Of a stretch of 64,000 nucleotides of DNA, positions 1-12,074 are shown one piece after another. The stretch's first letter is position 1. Each line of letters opens with the position of its first letter. The stretch comes from Chondrilla cf. caribensis (lineage: Eukaryota; Porifera; Demospongiae; Chondrillida; Chondrillidae), in assembly GCA_964020155.1 (NCBI GenBank), contig OZ026558.1:2409663-2473662 (forward strand), in the 5' to 3' direction. The translations under genes and the position numbers were made by a program. The notes under the pieces were generated by a model, which saw nothing but the letters and a program-made list of their open reading frames with translations, was not told the DNA's origin and searched no databases.

Positions 1-653
1 TTCACAAATCAGAGTCTACAAACACCAGTGTTTTTATCTTGACTAGTTTTAACAGTACACCAAATTCCATACCACTGGCAAGATTCCTTGAGAATGTTTC
101 GGGACCAGATATTTCCCGTACCAGTTTCTTCAATACTCTGCCACTAAAAGATTACCACATCACATATTATGCATTTGGTAATTTCGACACTGGGCGAAAT
201 ACAGTGAACAAACTACAGCTTCCTACAAATGTACTTTCTGAAGTATTCACAGAGGATGGATGGAGAGTTGTATTCACTGTCAATGTTTCCAGACCAGGGC
301 TTCCCCTCCACACACCCAGGTGGACACTTGCTTTCAATGAATCTGCGGTTACATTCAGCCCACTTTCAGATGTGGATGATGCCATTGGTGTGGTCAATTG
401 GATCTTGACCATCTCCCGCAATGATACATTGCAATCCCATAATCCTGTTCTGTTCAGTAGCATACAATCTAATCCAACCAAGGAGATGGTACTTAATGTA
501 GACGCAAACACTCTCAACCTGGTGCTGGATATCCCCAGTGTTGAATTAAGGCTAGCTGATGGAGTGGTTTCTCAAGACATTGAACTTACAGTCCCAATGA
601 ACCTGGATGACACCCCCAAGTTGGAAGCACCTGTAATCAGTGATGGCTTTTGA
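1..653 (+). CDS. 3'-terminal exon of an unrecognised, probably secreted or extracellular protein (5' end outside window)
   Basis: The frame is open from the window edge to a TGA at 651-653, giving more than 215 residues with no intron signal, so this is the last exon of a gene that starts outside the window. The predicted protein is beta-rich in appearance and has several N-x-S/T sequons (NVS twice, NES, NDT) but almost no cysteine and no transmembrane stretch, which suggests an extracellular or lumenal beta-sandwich-like segment. I do not recognise a family. A polyadenylation signal AATAAA lies at 861-866, about 200 bases past the stop, in AT-rich sequence. The antisense frame over the same bases is a shadow. 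Function is unknown. Confidence 0.6.
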   Translation, partial: HKSESTNTSVFILTSFNSTPNSIPLARFLENVSGPDISRTSFFNTLPLKDYHITYYAFGNFDTGRNTVNKLQLPTNVLSEVFTEDGWRVVFTVNVSRPGLPLHTPRWTLAFNESAVTFSPLSDVDDAIGVVNWILTISRNDTLQSHNPVLFSSIQSNPTKEMVLNVDANTLNLVLDIPSVELRLADGVVSQDIELTVPMNLDDTPKLEAPVISDGF

Positions 654-860
654 AATATGACATACTCTGTAAAAGTATTACATTCTAATTTGGAAACTGA
701 ACCTTAACATGATGAGCTGGATATAATGAAACATTTCATACTATGATATAATGTTCCACATAGTGATCCACACTTTAATTTTGTCAAGCAATTTCATGCT
801 CATAATTATAATTATGAAATGCTGATAATTATTGACAATAATTATTATTCTTATTATTGT

Positions 861-866
861 AATAAA
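861..866 (+). promoter_or_regulatory. Polyadenylation signal AATAAA of the first gene
   Basis: A canonical hexamer lies about 210 bases after the TGA at 653, within AT-rich 3' UTR-like sequence. It is assigned to the upstream gene by position only. Confidence 0.4.
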
Positions 867-1411
867 TATGCAATTACCATTCAGCCTGTAATATTATATA
901 CTCATTCAGATTTGTGATACTCAATTATTATAATATTGTACAATGATCCCTGGGTGTGTTTTGTTGATGTGGTTGAATATATAATTCACTGCAGCTGATA
1001 CATGATAATACATGATATATTTATAATATGAACGATCAATGTGTATAAGTTGTATTAAGACTGGAAATCAACAAAGTCATCTCTGAAGGTGTTGCTCACA
1101 CCATTAAGCACTGCGCCATTGGTAGAGGGAACGCAGAGCTTTTCCTCCACCTTGAAAACCATGCCGATCCTGACAGTATCAGTAAACTGTGTGATGTGAT
1201 GAGGAGTATTGCTGGCTATATATCCTAGGATGAGTGAGCTCGGGAGAGCTATGAAGGAGGAATTGGACCTCCTGACCAGTAAGTCTTCATGTACGTGTTG
1301 AAATGTGGTCAGACCCCAAATTGGATTCACCAATGAATATATAATATTATAGTAAATTGCATTGTGAAATGTGTGCATTCATGCATGTATTTGTTCACAT
1401 CTGTATCCCCA

Positions 1412-1660
1412 ACTCACTACATGTACTCGTCTACATACTCACTACATGTACTCGTCTACACACTCACTACATGTACTTGTCTACATACACACTACATGTA
1501 CTTGTCTACATACTACATGTACTTGTCTACATACTCGCTACATGTACTTGTCTACATACACACTATACATGTACTTGTCTACACACTCTCTACATGTACT
1601 TATCTACATACTACATGTACTTGTCTACATACTCACTACATGTACTTGTCTACATACTCA
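1412..1660 (+). repeat. 25-bp minisatellite (ACTACATGTACTTGTCTACA + TACTC), array 1
   Basis: About ten degenerate 25-bp units lie in the intron between the CARD-like and Death exon remnants. The unit has no stop in any forward frame. Because 25 is not divisible by 3, all three forward frames stay open, which creates spurious ORFs of 110-140 codons here. The same unit occurs at 19294-19443, 55992-56215 and 57230-57325. Confidence 0.9.
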
Positions 1661-2027
1661 CCAACCAACCAATCAGACTCCATCAGATATTCAATTGCTA
1701 GCTGTTTGGAAGGAGGTTCCAAAGTGGGAACTTGCCATTAACCTTGGTTTCCCTCTCACAGATGTTGATTCACTTCAACAAGAGGAAATTTGAAAGGATG
1801 GAATAGAGGCTTTGTGTATTATATTGTATGGAGTGGGAGGTGTAAGTATGTTCCCCCAACCTGGACATCCCTACTCAATGCTGTGGAACATGTTGAAGGT
1901 CCTCAAGTTAGACAAAAGTTGTCGTCTAATGTGGGTGTTGACAAGACCTGGACACAGTGTAAGTGAAGTCAATGTATGTAGTCCTTATCCACTTTGTTGT
2001 TGTCGAGTGAGTGGGTGTACTCCTCTA

Positions 2028-2220
2028 TCTGTGTACATCTATGTGTGGTGTACATCTGTGTGTATATACATCTGTATGTGGTGTAAATCTATGTGGTGTA
2101 CATCTGTGTGTTGTACATTGGTGTGTAGTGTACATCTGTGTGCATTGTGCATTGGTGTGTAATGTACATGTGGGTACTGTGTACATCCTTGTGCCGTATA
2201 CATCTGTGTTCTTTACATCT
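2028..2220 (+). repeat. Degenerate GTGGTGTACATCTATGT tandem repeat
   Basis: Imperfect units of about 17 bp (GTGTACATCTRTGTG and variants) follow the Death exon remnant. A shorter version lies at 57775-57845 behind the NLR-B Death exon, so the repeat belongs to the duplicated 3' flank and expanded here. Confidence 0.7.
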
Positions 2221-2540
2221 ACATGCATATGTGTGTCCCGATATCCTACTCCTCCCATGCACCCAGGGATGACCCCTCCTCCAACCCCTTACGTCCCCTC
2301 TGTACTGTCCACTACATGCAGTCCTGGTCACCTCACATGAAGTACACTAGTGCTATGTCATTGTGTGGTCTCATGGGCTGGCCCACATCCCCTCCACTGC
2401 TCATACTGTAGACATTGTCAGTGTTGTATTGAGTCTACTATATCCACACAGGAATCCTGATTAGACAAGGAGTTTGAGAATTTGCCTTTTTCTACTATTG
2501 TATTAGAGAACTATAAAATAGATTATTTCCTGTTTTATAG

Positions 2541-4337
2541 ATGTGTTATAATTATTGCATAATAAAAATGTTGTTGTACTTATCAGTATGCTAATTACAT
2601 ATTTTAATTATAATAATTATGACATTTTGTATAATTCATTGCATTGTAGACCTGCATCGTAGGTCGGCTAGCATGCAAGTTGGTCACATGACCTGTGATA
2701 TACAACGCTATACTACCAAACATCTATGCCTACCTGTTTTGAATAAGTGGCTGAAGGACCAATTGCAAATTAAACCCAATTTACTTGTCGGTCCTCCATA
2801 TCATTTTTTATGCAGGTTCATAATAAATGATCAGGATGCAATGAATAAAGGGTGATATTGAGCTCGAGTTTGTAATGCATTGAAAGAGATAAAACAAGCA
2901 ACAGTAAAGTATTGTGTCATGCATTATATCCGACAGCATGAAAGAATATGGAAATTAGGAAGTGCATGCATGTGAATAATTGACAAATGGGAGTTCATAT
3001 AACTGAGAACTCTGTTCACTTCTTGTATGGCCATATTAGGTTATTTGCAATAAAAATATGTGTTATAAATGAGCCTATGATATGATGTTATATTTATAAT
3101 ATTGGATGCATGTGTACGATAAAGATGATAAATTTATTTATGATCCATCCATCATTGCAGGTAATCAAAAATAATATTCCTGATTGCATGATTGATGAAG
3201 GATTCAGATATCATGCACACAGATCTGGAACTAGAACCCAGTACATATATGATAAATTATAATAATATACATAATATTCAATACCATTATTTATATGCAG
3301 TGGTAATTGCTGATGTTACAGTAAAGTGCATGCACGTCTACTGTGTTATTATATAGCTATAATATTGTAGGGATTGCTGCAATACCGTGCAAGCAATATA
3401 TCATTATATTGTAATATTATGGTCACTGCACGAATTCCAAATCATGGTTTAATAATAATAGCTGATAATTAATCCTCCACCTCGAAAGATCATATTAATG
3501 ATCTAAATACACACGTTAAAAGACACCTCATATTATCATACGTAAGGATGCAACACATGTACACGTTGCTAGCGTTTTAGCTCAGCTTTCGGTTCATTTT
3601 TAGCAGAGAGAAATTCTCATAATTACCGATCTACTGGTATTGCGCAACAGTCTCACTCAGCCACGTGTCTATAACCGCGTATTGTAGCCAGATCTCTAGT
3701 TCTAAAGAACCTGAAAAGCCTCTGAATCCTCATTGTCGACCCTTTACACCTAACCCTAGTCCCATGTGTACAGAGTTGATGGTTTGTAGTGTGAGTTGAA
3801 GTGTGCGTGTTAGCTATTATGAGTATTGACGGTATTCCAGTTACCCAACGGTTATTCCGGATCATACAAATAATGGTTGTTTCCTTGTCGGTGCCCTTCG
3901 CACGGTCAAACCATAGACTCTATGATCAAACAGTAAGAAACGATCAAGTGTGAAGAATAAAGTGACGAATAGCTACACACACGGCATTAGCTCCTTTTTC
4001 TCACATGTTTAAATACCTAAATGTCAGTATATTTCCATCCCTTTAGGCCCCCTAAACTGAAAAACTTTGTAATCCTACAAATATCCGAGTATCATATCAC
4101 CCACTGTACGTACGTGCGTTTACTAGGTACGTATTCACCATGAATGCACGTATGTATGTACACAATGTCCTATGTTTCACTCTGCAGCATCCGGAACATG
4201 TGAAAGGTACGTATATAGTACTGTAATCCAGTGTTAGCCAGTGCTGTTAAATGTTAGGTATTCTACATATACATGTGTGTTTGTGCATACTGTATCAAGT
4301 ATAGGTTGACCGAGTGTGTGATAATTGGTTCTCACAG
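2541..4337. other. AT-rich intergenic stretch, no supported gene
   Basis: Only short, compositionally random ORFs are seen. AATAAA at 2561 probably serves the NLR tail relic. A near-palindrome CATAGACTCTATG lies around 3913. I see no domain, splice chain or repeat family here. Confidence 0.5.
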
Positions 4338-6848
4338 GGCAGCCTGTCATTGTGAGAGATACAGAGAGTTCTGCCTGCACCCACTACAGCCTGCCAATGC
4401 AGACCATCATCAAAAGACCCAACCACAGTGATCTCCATGGTGCGAGTCAGCTGAATTGTACCCTGAATCTCGTGTACGTATGTACAGTAGAGTCTTGTTA
4501 TAACATACTCATTTATGACTTGTGGTATATTTGCTGCGAAGTTTGAGCCATGGTATTCTGGTTGTGTGTATTTGTGTGTATTTACTGTACATAGCCCAGT
4601 GGAGCTGACCTTGGTGAAGAGGCTATTGCAAAATCCCTGCAAGCAAGGGAGGTGAGACTGCAGTGAATAGTGTGGTGTTGTCTACCAAATAAGGTACACA
4701 TGTGGATTGTAGTACAGTCTCGTGTGGATACTTGTACTGTCTGTTCTATGGTCACCAGTTGCCAATGTCAATGTGGAGTGTATGAACATGTGTACGTGTT
4801 TGTTGTCTGTAGGAAGTGGACAAGCTGAGACAGGAACAAGATGAGAAGGTATTATCAAGACACAAACATGCTTTGGATCAAACCAGATTGGAATAGCTGT
4901 GTTGTCCACATGTGTACATACGTAATGTGTACGTGCATATGTAATACAGTGGAATCGCGCTAATTCGACTATGGTTTAACTCGAACATCGCGCTAAATCG
5001 AACAAAGTTCGAAGTCCCTGGACAAGCGCTATACACAAGTATAGGAAAGTCTCTCGTTAGCTCGAATGTCAATCGCGTTAACTGGAACATTTTAGAGGGA
5101 GATGCTATTACTAAAATGTGCATTTAACAACAATAAAAGCAATAGAGAGTCAATAAATCATAGCTCCATCGTTTCTAACTCCCTCGTATACTCTTTCAAG
5201 GATTTTGAAACGTTCTTGGAAAGATTTGTGTAGGTTCTTCCTCGTCAATTCATCAATTTAACAAGGTAAAAACTCACAATTACTTTCCTATAGAGCATAA
5301 CGTCAAGTTAATTTCTCAAAGATCGGCTTTTCGATTCGTCCGTGCGTTTGACAGCCATTTGCAATGTGACGTCATAAACTGGTTGATTCTATTCATCATG
5401 GTACTAACCCACCTTTTATTGTTTAAATTAAAATAGTAAACTGGGATGCATTCATTTACACCAAATACAGTATAATACTAGGTGTGCACATAGTGCAGAA
5501 CCTCGCTTGTATATAGTAGTGTGGTAGCTATGGAGGGAGGCCAACTTCAGCTTCCATTTTTATTTCGATAGGAAAAAGAATCTTTGCTGGTAGGTAGAGT
5601 GAGTCTGGGAATGAGGTTGAGAAAGTCTATTAACTGTCTTTAAAGCTTTTTGCTCATCGTAAAGTCACGCGCAAGCACATGCCATGACGTCATATACCAT
5701 TTGCAAATGGCTGACAAGATGGACGTCATCATGGCCGGCCAATTCTAGGTCCCGAACGACGTTACGGCATACCCTACTTAAGCCGAAAGGAAAGTGAAAA
5801 ATCGTTATTCAAAATTTTTAGATAACTTGCTTGTTCACGTTTTAAGAGTTCTGGTAATTGCATAGCGGCAAAAGTGCCACCGTGAAGGAAAGAAATGTGA
5901 GTTGCCTTTTCTTAAGCGTTGCGCAAACTCCAGGTTGTCTGTACAAACGTTCGTTACTTTATTCTGTAGCACGCCGATGCCCGCTCACACCAGCATCGAC
6001 CAATATCGAATTTCGTTCACAAGCACTTTGAAACTCTCGGCGAAAGAAAGCACAAATGGGACAAAATCTTAGAATTTTTAACCCGGAAACTAATCAAATG
6101 AGTGGGCGCCAACTCTGGGCACCCCTATGCGACGGAAACAGATAACCTCGCGGTATAAACCGCTCGGTAATTAAACAAGGTTCCAGACTACTTTCACTAT
6201 TTATCAGGCACGATCATTAATGCTGAACCTGCATAAGATTTGTTGCATCATTTTGGCCACAGTACATAAATTGGAGTAGATATGTACATATGTGCCCCTG
6301 AAGGTAAATTTCAAGGGTTGTCAACTATGATTTTACTAAATTGTCATTGAAATTCATTACTTTCATTAACTGGAACTCTCAATAACTGGAACTTTCCATG
6401 TGGTCCCCTGGAGGTTCCAGTTAACGAGATTCCACTGTATATTTATGAGTACATAAGGATGCATGGTTTGTTCTTATGTACATACTAGGGTTGGGAATCA
6501 GCTGAAATTTTCAAACCGATAGTCAGTACACAGTAACTGATTGTTTATCACAGGAAATAATTAAGTGGGCATAACCGGAAACCACTCCCACTTTATTAGA
6601 CAAAGTAGTCATCAAACAGACATGAAATGAAGTCCACAGAGCCCTTTTCACAGTTCAGGTACTCTGTACGGAATTGAACCCATGGAGTGAAGGTACTGGG
6701 TAATAAGAATGGGGTGTCTTCCTGGTCTACTCACTTAATTGCTTTCTGTGATTAATCGATTTGCTTGCAATATCAACGATAATCAACAATAATCAGACTT
6801 GAAATGAATATCGATTGATTAATCAATTAATCGTCCCAGCACTAGTAC

Positions 6849-6917
<69 letters not shown>

Positions 6918-7142
6918 CAATGCGTCCTCATTTGCATGTGGCCAACAGTTATGTAGGAACTGTGCATACCTGAGTATATACCTACGTACGTATGTAAATA
7001 TGCACATTAGAGTATCTACAAATGTACATGAACAGTATGTGTGTACGTATGTATACAGTAGGTGAATGTATTGCAGGTTCATGGAGAAGGGTTGCAGGAG
7101 TTGGAGCAACTTGTACGACAATACCGGTCTTCACGTCAGTAA
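4338..7142 (+). CDS. Putative small multi-exon gene with a charged coiled-coil-like C terminus
   Basis: Four exon-like segments bounded by AG and GT can be joined in one frame: 4338-4471, 4595-4651, 4813-4848 and 7077-7142. The joined end reads SGADLGEEAIAKSLQAREEV, then DKLRQEQDEK, then a Leu/Gln/Glu-rich stretch, then TAA at 7140. This is typical of an amphipathic helix or coiled coil. The first donor must be GTGTAC at 4472 for the frame to continue. A Tigger-like element fills much of the last intron (4947-6437). The last exon has a second copy at 38337 with an early TAG, so the locus was duplicated. The 5' end is not identified and the family is not recognised. The chain is an inference from splice signals and phase only. 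Confidence 0.35.
4947..6437. mobile_element. Tigger/pogo-like (Tc1-mariner superfamily) DNA transposon, no transposase seen
   Basis: The left end begins CAGTGGAATCGCGCTAA and the right end is the inverse of CAGTGGAATCTCGTTAAC. Both are directly flanked by TA (4945-4946 and 6438-6439), the expected target duplication. The first 300 bases are rich in TTCGA/TCGAAC-type subterminal repeats. Length is about 1.49 kb and no long ORF or DDE motif is visible, so it is a non-autonomous or decayed copy. It lies in the last intron of the putative coiled-coil gene. Confidence 0.7.
6851..6914 (+). repeat. (TG)n microsatellite
   Basis: Uninterrupted TG dinucleotides of about 64 bases. Long VCVC/HTHT reading frames through it are artefacts. 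Confidence 0.95.
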
Positions 7143-7349
7143 AAAGTGACTGAAATGCCAGTAAGTGAAGTAACACCAGGTGGGAACAGGGTTTGGTGTC
7201 ATTTGCGTGTACTCATATACTGTATGTAGTATGTACATGAATATACATATATACACATATTTACTATCAGTATACTTGCATATACGTATGTTCACTACTG
7301 TTATTATGTGGATGTCTTATCTTTCCAGCAAAATCTTTTCCAGCCATCT

Positions 7350-7427
7350 TAGAATCAGATTGATGTTAGAAATGAGAAGCAGAGAGAGATGGAAAGGACA
7401 TTTGAGCGTCCTTTTGTCAGGAGATCA
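7350..7427 (+). CDS. Exon-like segment, charged peptide (RNEKQREMERTFERP)
   Basis: This segment lies between an AG acceptor (catcttag) and GTAATAG. It reads NQIDVRNEKQREMERTFERP and then FVRRSG without a stop. The composition suits an alpha-helical, charged segment. It could be an alternative exon of the 4.3-7.1 kb gene or of an overlapping one. There is no family evidence. Confidence 0.2.
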
Positions 7428-7524
7428 GGTAATAGTCTGTATGTACTCTGCTTTCTGCTGTGCAGTGAATGTATGTACACAGTTGTGTTTCTTAATGGTG
7501 ACAGTGTATTCTACCTATGTACCT

Positions 7525-8360
7525 TGTTCACTCAATATTATCACCATTGTGTGCTACATGTGTGTACATATGTTCATGTGTAGTTGTACTTGTGTTCTGA
7601 ATTTGTACAGAATATGCATGCAGTACATACATGAATCTGTGCATGTACAAAATATCTACATGCATATACCAGGGTTCCACCCACACTGGTCAGGTGTGGT
7701 CGGGGCCAACCACCACAAACTATAGAATGACTACCACTAGCTGTATTCCAAACAGTTTGCCCATATTCTGCCTAAATATATAGCAGCAACTGTGCCCGTT
7801 ACCATTTCATGCTGCAGCTGATCATTGAATTAATAATAATAAATTTGGAATTTAGTGATCTAGCCATACTTCCACCCCGCTATAAATTAACAAAGCAGCA
7901 GTCTGGATTGAGGCGGGGTATTCAAATACATAGGAAATATACAAACACCCAAGCTAACCAGATTACCACCACTAAAGATGGTCTGGACAGAACCCTGATA
8001 TACGTATATGTACAGGTACATTCTTGTAATACATATGTATGTACGTATTAATGTAGCTATGTACATAAGTCTGTATATACATGTACAATCCAATCCCAAA
8101 CTTTTAGTATGTTTGGTGTGACACTCTAATCCGTACCTCATGTACACTTGATTGTCTCATGTGTGTATGTACAGTACATGCAGGGATACCTCCACAGTGC
8201 TCTGTAGTGTTCAGACACACCAGTATCCTCTGCTTCCCCTGGTGTTGTGTGGTCTGTGGTCTGACAACAGTCTGAAGGTGTGAACTGTTTACTGTTGCAC
8301 AATTGCAACTAACACCTACCAATTGTTTAGATAACACCATAATGAATCTCATTTGTGAAC
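7525..8360. repeat. Segmental duplicate of 30900-31955
   Basis: Two blocks are shared in the same order: 7525-7670 with about 30910-31020, and 8085-8360 with 31700-31955. The second block begins at a good acceptor (tacatgcag). It contains an exon-like stretch (IPPQCSVVFRHTSILC...) that meets a stop soon in this copy. Between the blocks the distal copy carries a hAT-related fragment that is absent here. Confidence 0.7.
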
Positions 8361-8388
8361 TTATGAATAAAATTAATAATGAATAATA

Positions 8389-8390
<2 letters not shown>

Positions 8391-8440
<50 letters not shown>
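8391..8440 (+). repeat. (GT)n microsatellite
   Basis: A pure GT run of 50 bases next to the duplicated block. Confidence 0.95.
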
Positions 8441-8443
<3 letters not shown>

Positions 8444-8996
8444 CATGCGTGGGTGCGTGTAAGGGCGTGCTGTCTTTAACCTCACTGTAGCTTTACAAGA
8501 AGCTGAATCCGGAGCATGCTGTGTGAAGGCTATCTCGAATTCGAAGAGTAGACAATGAGACACCACCCACATGACTATCTAATGTTCCAAGCAGAATGAT
8601 AGGAAGGTCAACATTTTGTCAAGTGGTGTGGAGCTGTGTGTAGGTAGTAACCACGATCAGATCTAGGTTTTGCCAGCATGTTCACTTCTGACAATGGACA
8701 TACACTGCATGAGTGACACATGCAATATTGTGTTCTGTATTATTAAATATATTAATGATAATCAGGGAATCAATAAACCCATCTCTATTCTGGATTACAT
8801 AACTCTAGCTTAAATTAAAATACGGATAGATATTATTACAAGCATTGACCGAAGTCACTCGCAGCCAAGCAAGTCGACCGTTACGTCATACAGGGCTAGG
8901 GCTCCGATTATTCTGAACGTCCGGAAGGTGTTAGTATACGGAGGAGTACAACGCCGAGGTACCAGATCTAGGTCAATAATTCCTTTGTCGAGCGAA

Positions 8997-9038
8997 ATGG
9001 GGACATCCAACAGTAAAGAAAGAAGAATCAATAGCAAG
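8997..9038 (+). CDS. Candidate short first exon of NLR-A with myristoylation-type start
   Basis: An ATG opens a 14-codon stretch MGTSNSKERRINSK that ends in phase 0 at AAG before GTTCGA. The MGxxxSK pattern fits N-myristoyltransferase substrates. Phase 0 matches the NACHT exon of NLR-A at 10328, the next supported exon on this strand. The donor is weak and the next codons in frame give VR and a stop, so a random ORF is quite possible. A similarly placed MGAKSGK exon lies upstream of NLR-B at 43699. Confidence 0.2.
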
Positions 9039-10327
9039 GTTCGATAATGCGTAAATATTGTAGTCTCTCATTCATTCTATAGCACCCTAGTTATGTATTC
9101 ATATTTTGCGGCTTTCTCGTTCGCTAAACTGTCCGGAGTCTTCTGGTAGAGGTGACGGTGTACGAAGCTCACTAACCAACTACAGTACATCACAACACCA
9201 ACGTATAACGACAAGTCATCTGCATGTCAGCTGATCGTATGCTGGTATCGTATAGAACTGTCAACTGTAAAACCGTGTCTGTGGGTTGAATTTGTATTTA
9301 GCTATCCATTAGCTATTACCCATTGTATGGAAGTAATCATGAGTGTTCTCCCGTTATACGTATCAACAGTGTCGTTTACTATGCAGTCCTACAAGCTTGA
9401 GGGAGAAAGGAGTAATTTAATAACAAAAAAGATATCTACCCGGAGGACCCCAAGCCATTACAATTTCGGAGAAATTGCTATATCATAGTACTAGTTGTGA
9501 ACGAAGTTCAGAACCTCGCAAATGCTTGGATATTGATTATGTCATCGACATCGTCAATGTAATCTCACATTACTAATTATAACCATTAAATGTCTGCCAA
9601 CATGGTCGACACAATGGCTGTGCATTTTGATGTCCCCAACGTAGACTACAATCGCCGACTTTACTGAATATTAATCGGAAAATCTGTTCTGCAGGAAAAT
9701 TGAAAGACATTGTTCTTGTGATGTGAAGCTAATGAATGTAGTTGCAAGACGAAATCCGGATCCAGGGGCACTCAATGAAGGAAAAACTTTCAGCCGTCGT
9801 GGCATAGCGAGTAAGTGGGCTAGACTCGAATAATAACCTCAGTCCAATACCTCACCGTTGCCCCTATTCGACGTGTGGCACCAATCGCCTCTCTGACCTC
9901 GCAGACGTTTGCTGCGCCTGACACAAATTTGACATATTGGATTAAATTCATCACAAAAATTTCATTGAGACACCTTTGACCAATTAAGAACATGGGCGAC
10001 CTCGATCGGACTCCCCTAACGAACGGAAACACTTACCTTGCTAACGCTCGGTAATTAGCTACCCTAAACCATGTAGCAAAGAATGATTGCCACTAATGTA
10101 GAATTGTGTGGATACACTATAGTCTTGTGCAGCTCATACCTTTTCTCGTGTCCAATTTTGGAAATGGGACTTTGTCACAGTGAGAAAGGGTCTGGTGACA
10201 TGGCACATCTGATATTTGTTTTCTACTCATCAACTATTTCAAAAAGAATTTGTTATGTCAACTTTACATTTAACAGTATTGAGGCATAGTAGTTCGATGT
10301 CTTATAGCTTGTACCCTTCCCATACAG
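9039..10327. other. Region upstream of the NLR-A NACHT exon, no supported gene
   Basis: No ORF with recognisable domains is seen. A short inverted copy of a dispersed element (GTCACAGTGAGAAAGGG type) lies at about 10150-10195; its opposite-strand relatives are in the sixth introns of both NLR genes. From about 10235 to the acceptor the sequence is homologous to 48545-48640 before NLR-B. Confidence 0.5.
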
Positions 10328-12074
10328 ATATACAGTCATTGGTATGAACAACTGAAGCGATTCTACAGTCGCTTACCTACAGTATACACTGAGGATAGCT
10401 CAACACCGAATGTAAAATTTAATCATTTAGCCACAGTAGAGCGTCGTTGTTATGGAGCCAAGAGGGGTAAAGATATCACAGAGTTTCTGGATGCCACCAT
10501 CCACGGCATAGACGGGTACTACGAAAAGGCAGAGAAGGTGGAATACAAGGACATTCTCAACTGCGACAAAGTCACTTCAGGAAAGCGTGTGGTCATCAGC
10601 GGTGCACCTGGGTGTGGCAAGACAACCCTTTCGCGTAAACTATGCCAAGACCTGTACTCCCAAGCTCTCCCCAACCAGTATCGTCTGGTGCTACTGGTAG
10701 AGCTCCGCAAGCTAAAGGTGTTGCTCAGTGATGCCAAGGGAGACATCGATAAAGTATTTGAAAATGCCCAAGAAGGCAATGGTCTCCAATTCCTCCTGGG
10801 AATGTCGGGAGCTTCCGACACTGCACAATTGTGTGAGAAAATCCGAGAAAATGAAGGGGAAGGTGTCGCCCTCATTCTGGATGGCTTTGATGAGGTTGCG
10901 GATCATCTTGGCAAATCCCCTTTCCTAAGTGATCTCCTATCGGTTGAAGAGCGCTTCCTCAGTGAATGTGATGTGTTTGTCACCACTCGACCTTCCCGAT
11001 GTCCGGATCTCCTGTCTCTGATGAAGCGACCCCATCGTCATGTTGAAATTCTTGGATTCACCGACACAGACATCGACCAGTACATCCAGCACTATTTCCG
11101 AGAAGGGTATAGAGCCGATAAGGAAGAAGCACATCGTCGATCAAAGGAGGTCATTCAAAGGCTAAACAGTCTTTCTGTAGTTCGTGGGATGTGCCGTATT
11201 CCCATGGTTTTGAAAATTGTCTGCAAAGTCCAGGATCACCTTGGGAGTACCCCTCTCCCCGAGACGGTAAGTGGCATTTTCTCAGCATACATCTGTCACC
11301 AGTTGGTGGAATACCTGGTATGGGCATCTCAGGTCACTGGTGCTCCAATCGAGGATGTACTGAATGTTCCGATTGATCTATTTCCTGGATTCTATGGCCT
11401 CTGCAAGGTAGCATACAACTGCTGCAGCGACAAGAATGGTCAGCGTCTGATTCTCACTGAGGACGACTTGAAAGATGTGAAGGATCATTTGGATAAGAGA
11501 GGCAGCATCTACAACCTCCTGTTCTCTGAGCGTGTGGACAAGACTGCCCCATCAGCTGGACATCTCTATCAATTCAACCACAAGACGGTACAGGAAACAT
11601 TAGCTGCCATCCACATTGCCAAACAGAGCATGGCCGATCAGCAGCGAATTTGGAAAAGTGAGTTTGGACGTCCAGAAATGGCCGAGGTCTGGAAGACCTA
11701 CTGTGGAATCACCAGACTGAAATGGGTAGACTTGATTGGTCTCAGTCAATCAAGTTTATCGCAGCATGCCCGAGATGCCAGTGTTAAGAATGATGTCGAT
11801 GATGAGGTTGTGATGACCTCACTCTTTGAAGCCAACAACCCATCAGTATCTGCTAGGGTTCTTTCAATACTATTGAAGAACTCCATCAGTTATGGTGTGA
11901 GGTCCCCTTACAATCTACATGTCATCCAGTCTGCGGTCCAGAACCATCCCACACTAGAAACGCTATCACTGTGGGGTGATGAGATGCATGCACTTGGAGT
12001 GGACAACCTGGCCAGCACTGTGTTTGCGCACAAGAATCTGAGAAAGTTGAAGTTATCTTATTTCCACCCAAATG
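10328..12074 (+). CDS. NLR-A NACHT exon
   Basis: A single 1747-base exon preceded by the acceptor cccatacag and ended by AATG/GTAGGT. It encodes an N-terminal linker (YSHWYEQLKRFYSRLPTVY), the NACHT NTPase with P-loop GAPGCGKTT, Walker B with the acidic DGFDE, the sensor TTRPSR, the winged-helix-like region and the first LRR-like segment (HPTLETLSLWGDEMHALGVD). It is nearly identical to 48641-50387. The open frame that runs past 12074 to 12232 reads intron and should not be taken as protein. The minus-strand ORFs here are shadows. Confidence 0.9.

Larger units (their letters stand above)
1045..2540 (+). pseudogene. Decayed 3' cassette of an NLR gene (CARD-like exon remnant, minisatellite, Death exon remnant, 3' flank)
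   Basis: The segment is collinear with 56895-58190 of NLR-B. It starts abruptly inside the CARD-like exon (about 1050-1277), where the AIGRGN and GYPRM-type region is recognisable. It continues through the 25-bp minisatellite and the Death exon (about 1676-1965), then the same 3' flank with its GTGTACATCTATG repeats. It is not functional as read: a 4-base insertion near 1217-1222 shifts the CARD-like frame, and an insertion near 1785-1792 brings a TGA into the Death exon. No NACHT or LRR sequence precedes it. I infer that it is the tail of a third, mostly lost NLR gene of the B type. AATAAA at 2561 matches the position of the B poly(A) signal. Confidence 0.75.

Noticed and set aside
1357..1793. 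Three overlapping ORFs rich in YMYLSTYSLHVLVY-type repeats (also 19212-19522 and 55889-56331)
   Set aside because: Produced by the stop-free 25-bp minisatellite in introns; the frame rotates with each unit.
8855..9037. Minus-strand ORF with a signal-peptide-like start
   Set aside because: No ATG, no splice support and no domain; the plus strand offers the alternative short MGTSNSK reading.
10519..10875. Minus-strand ORFs over the NACHT exons
   Set aside because: Codon shadows of the plus-strand gene, reproduced in both paralogues.
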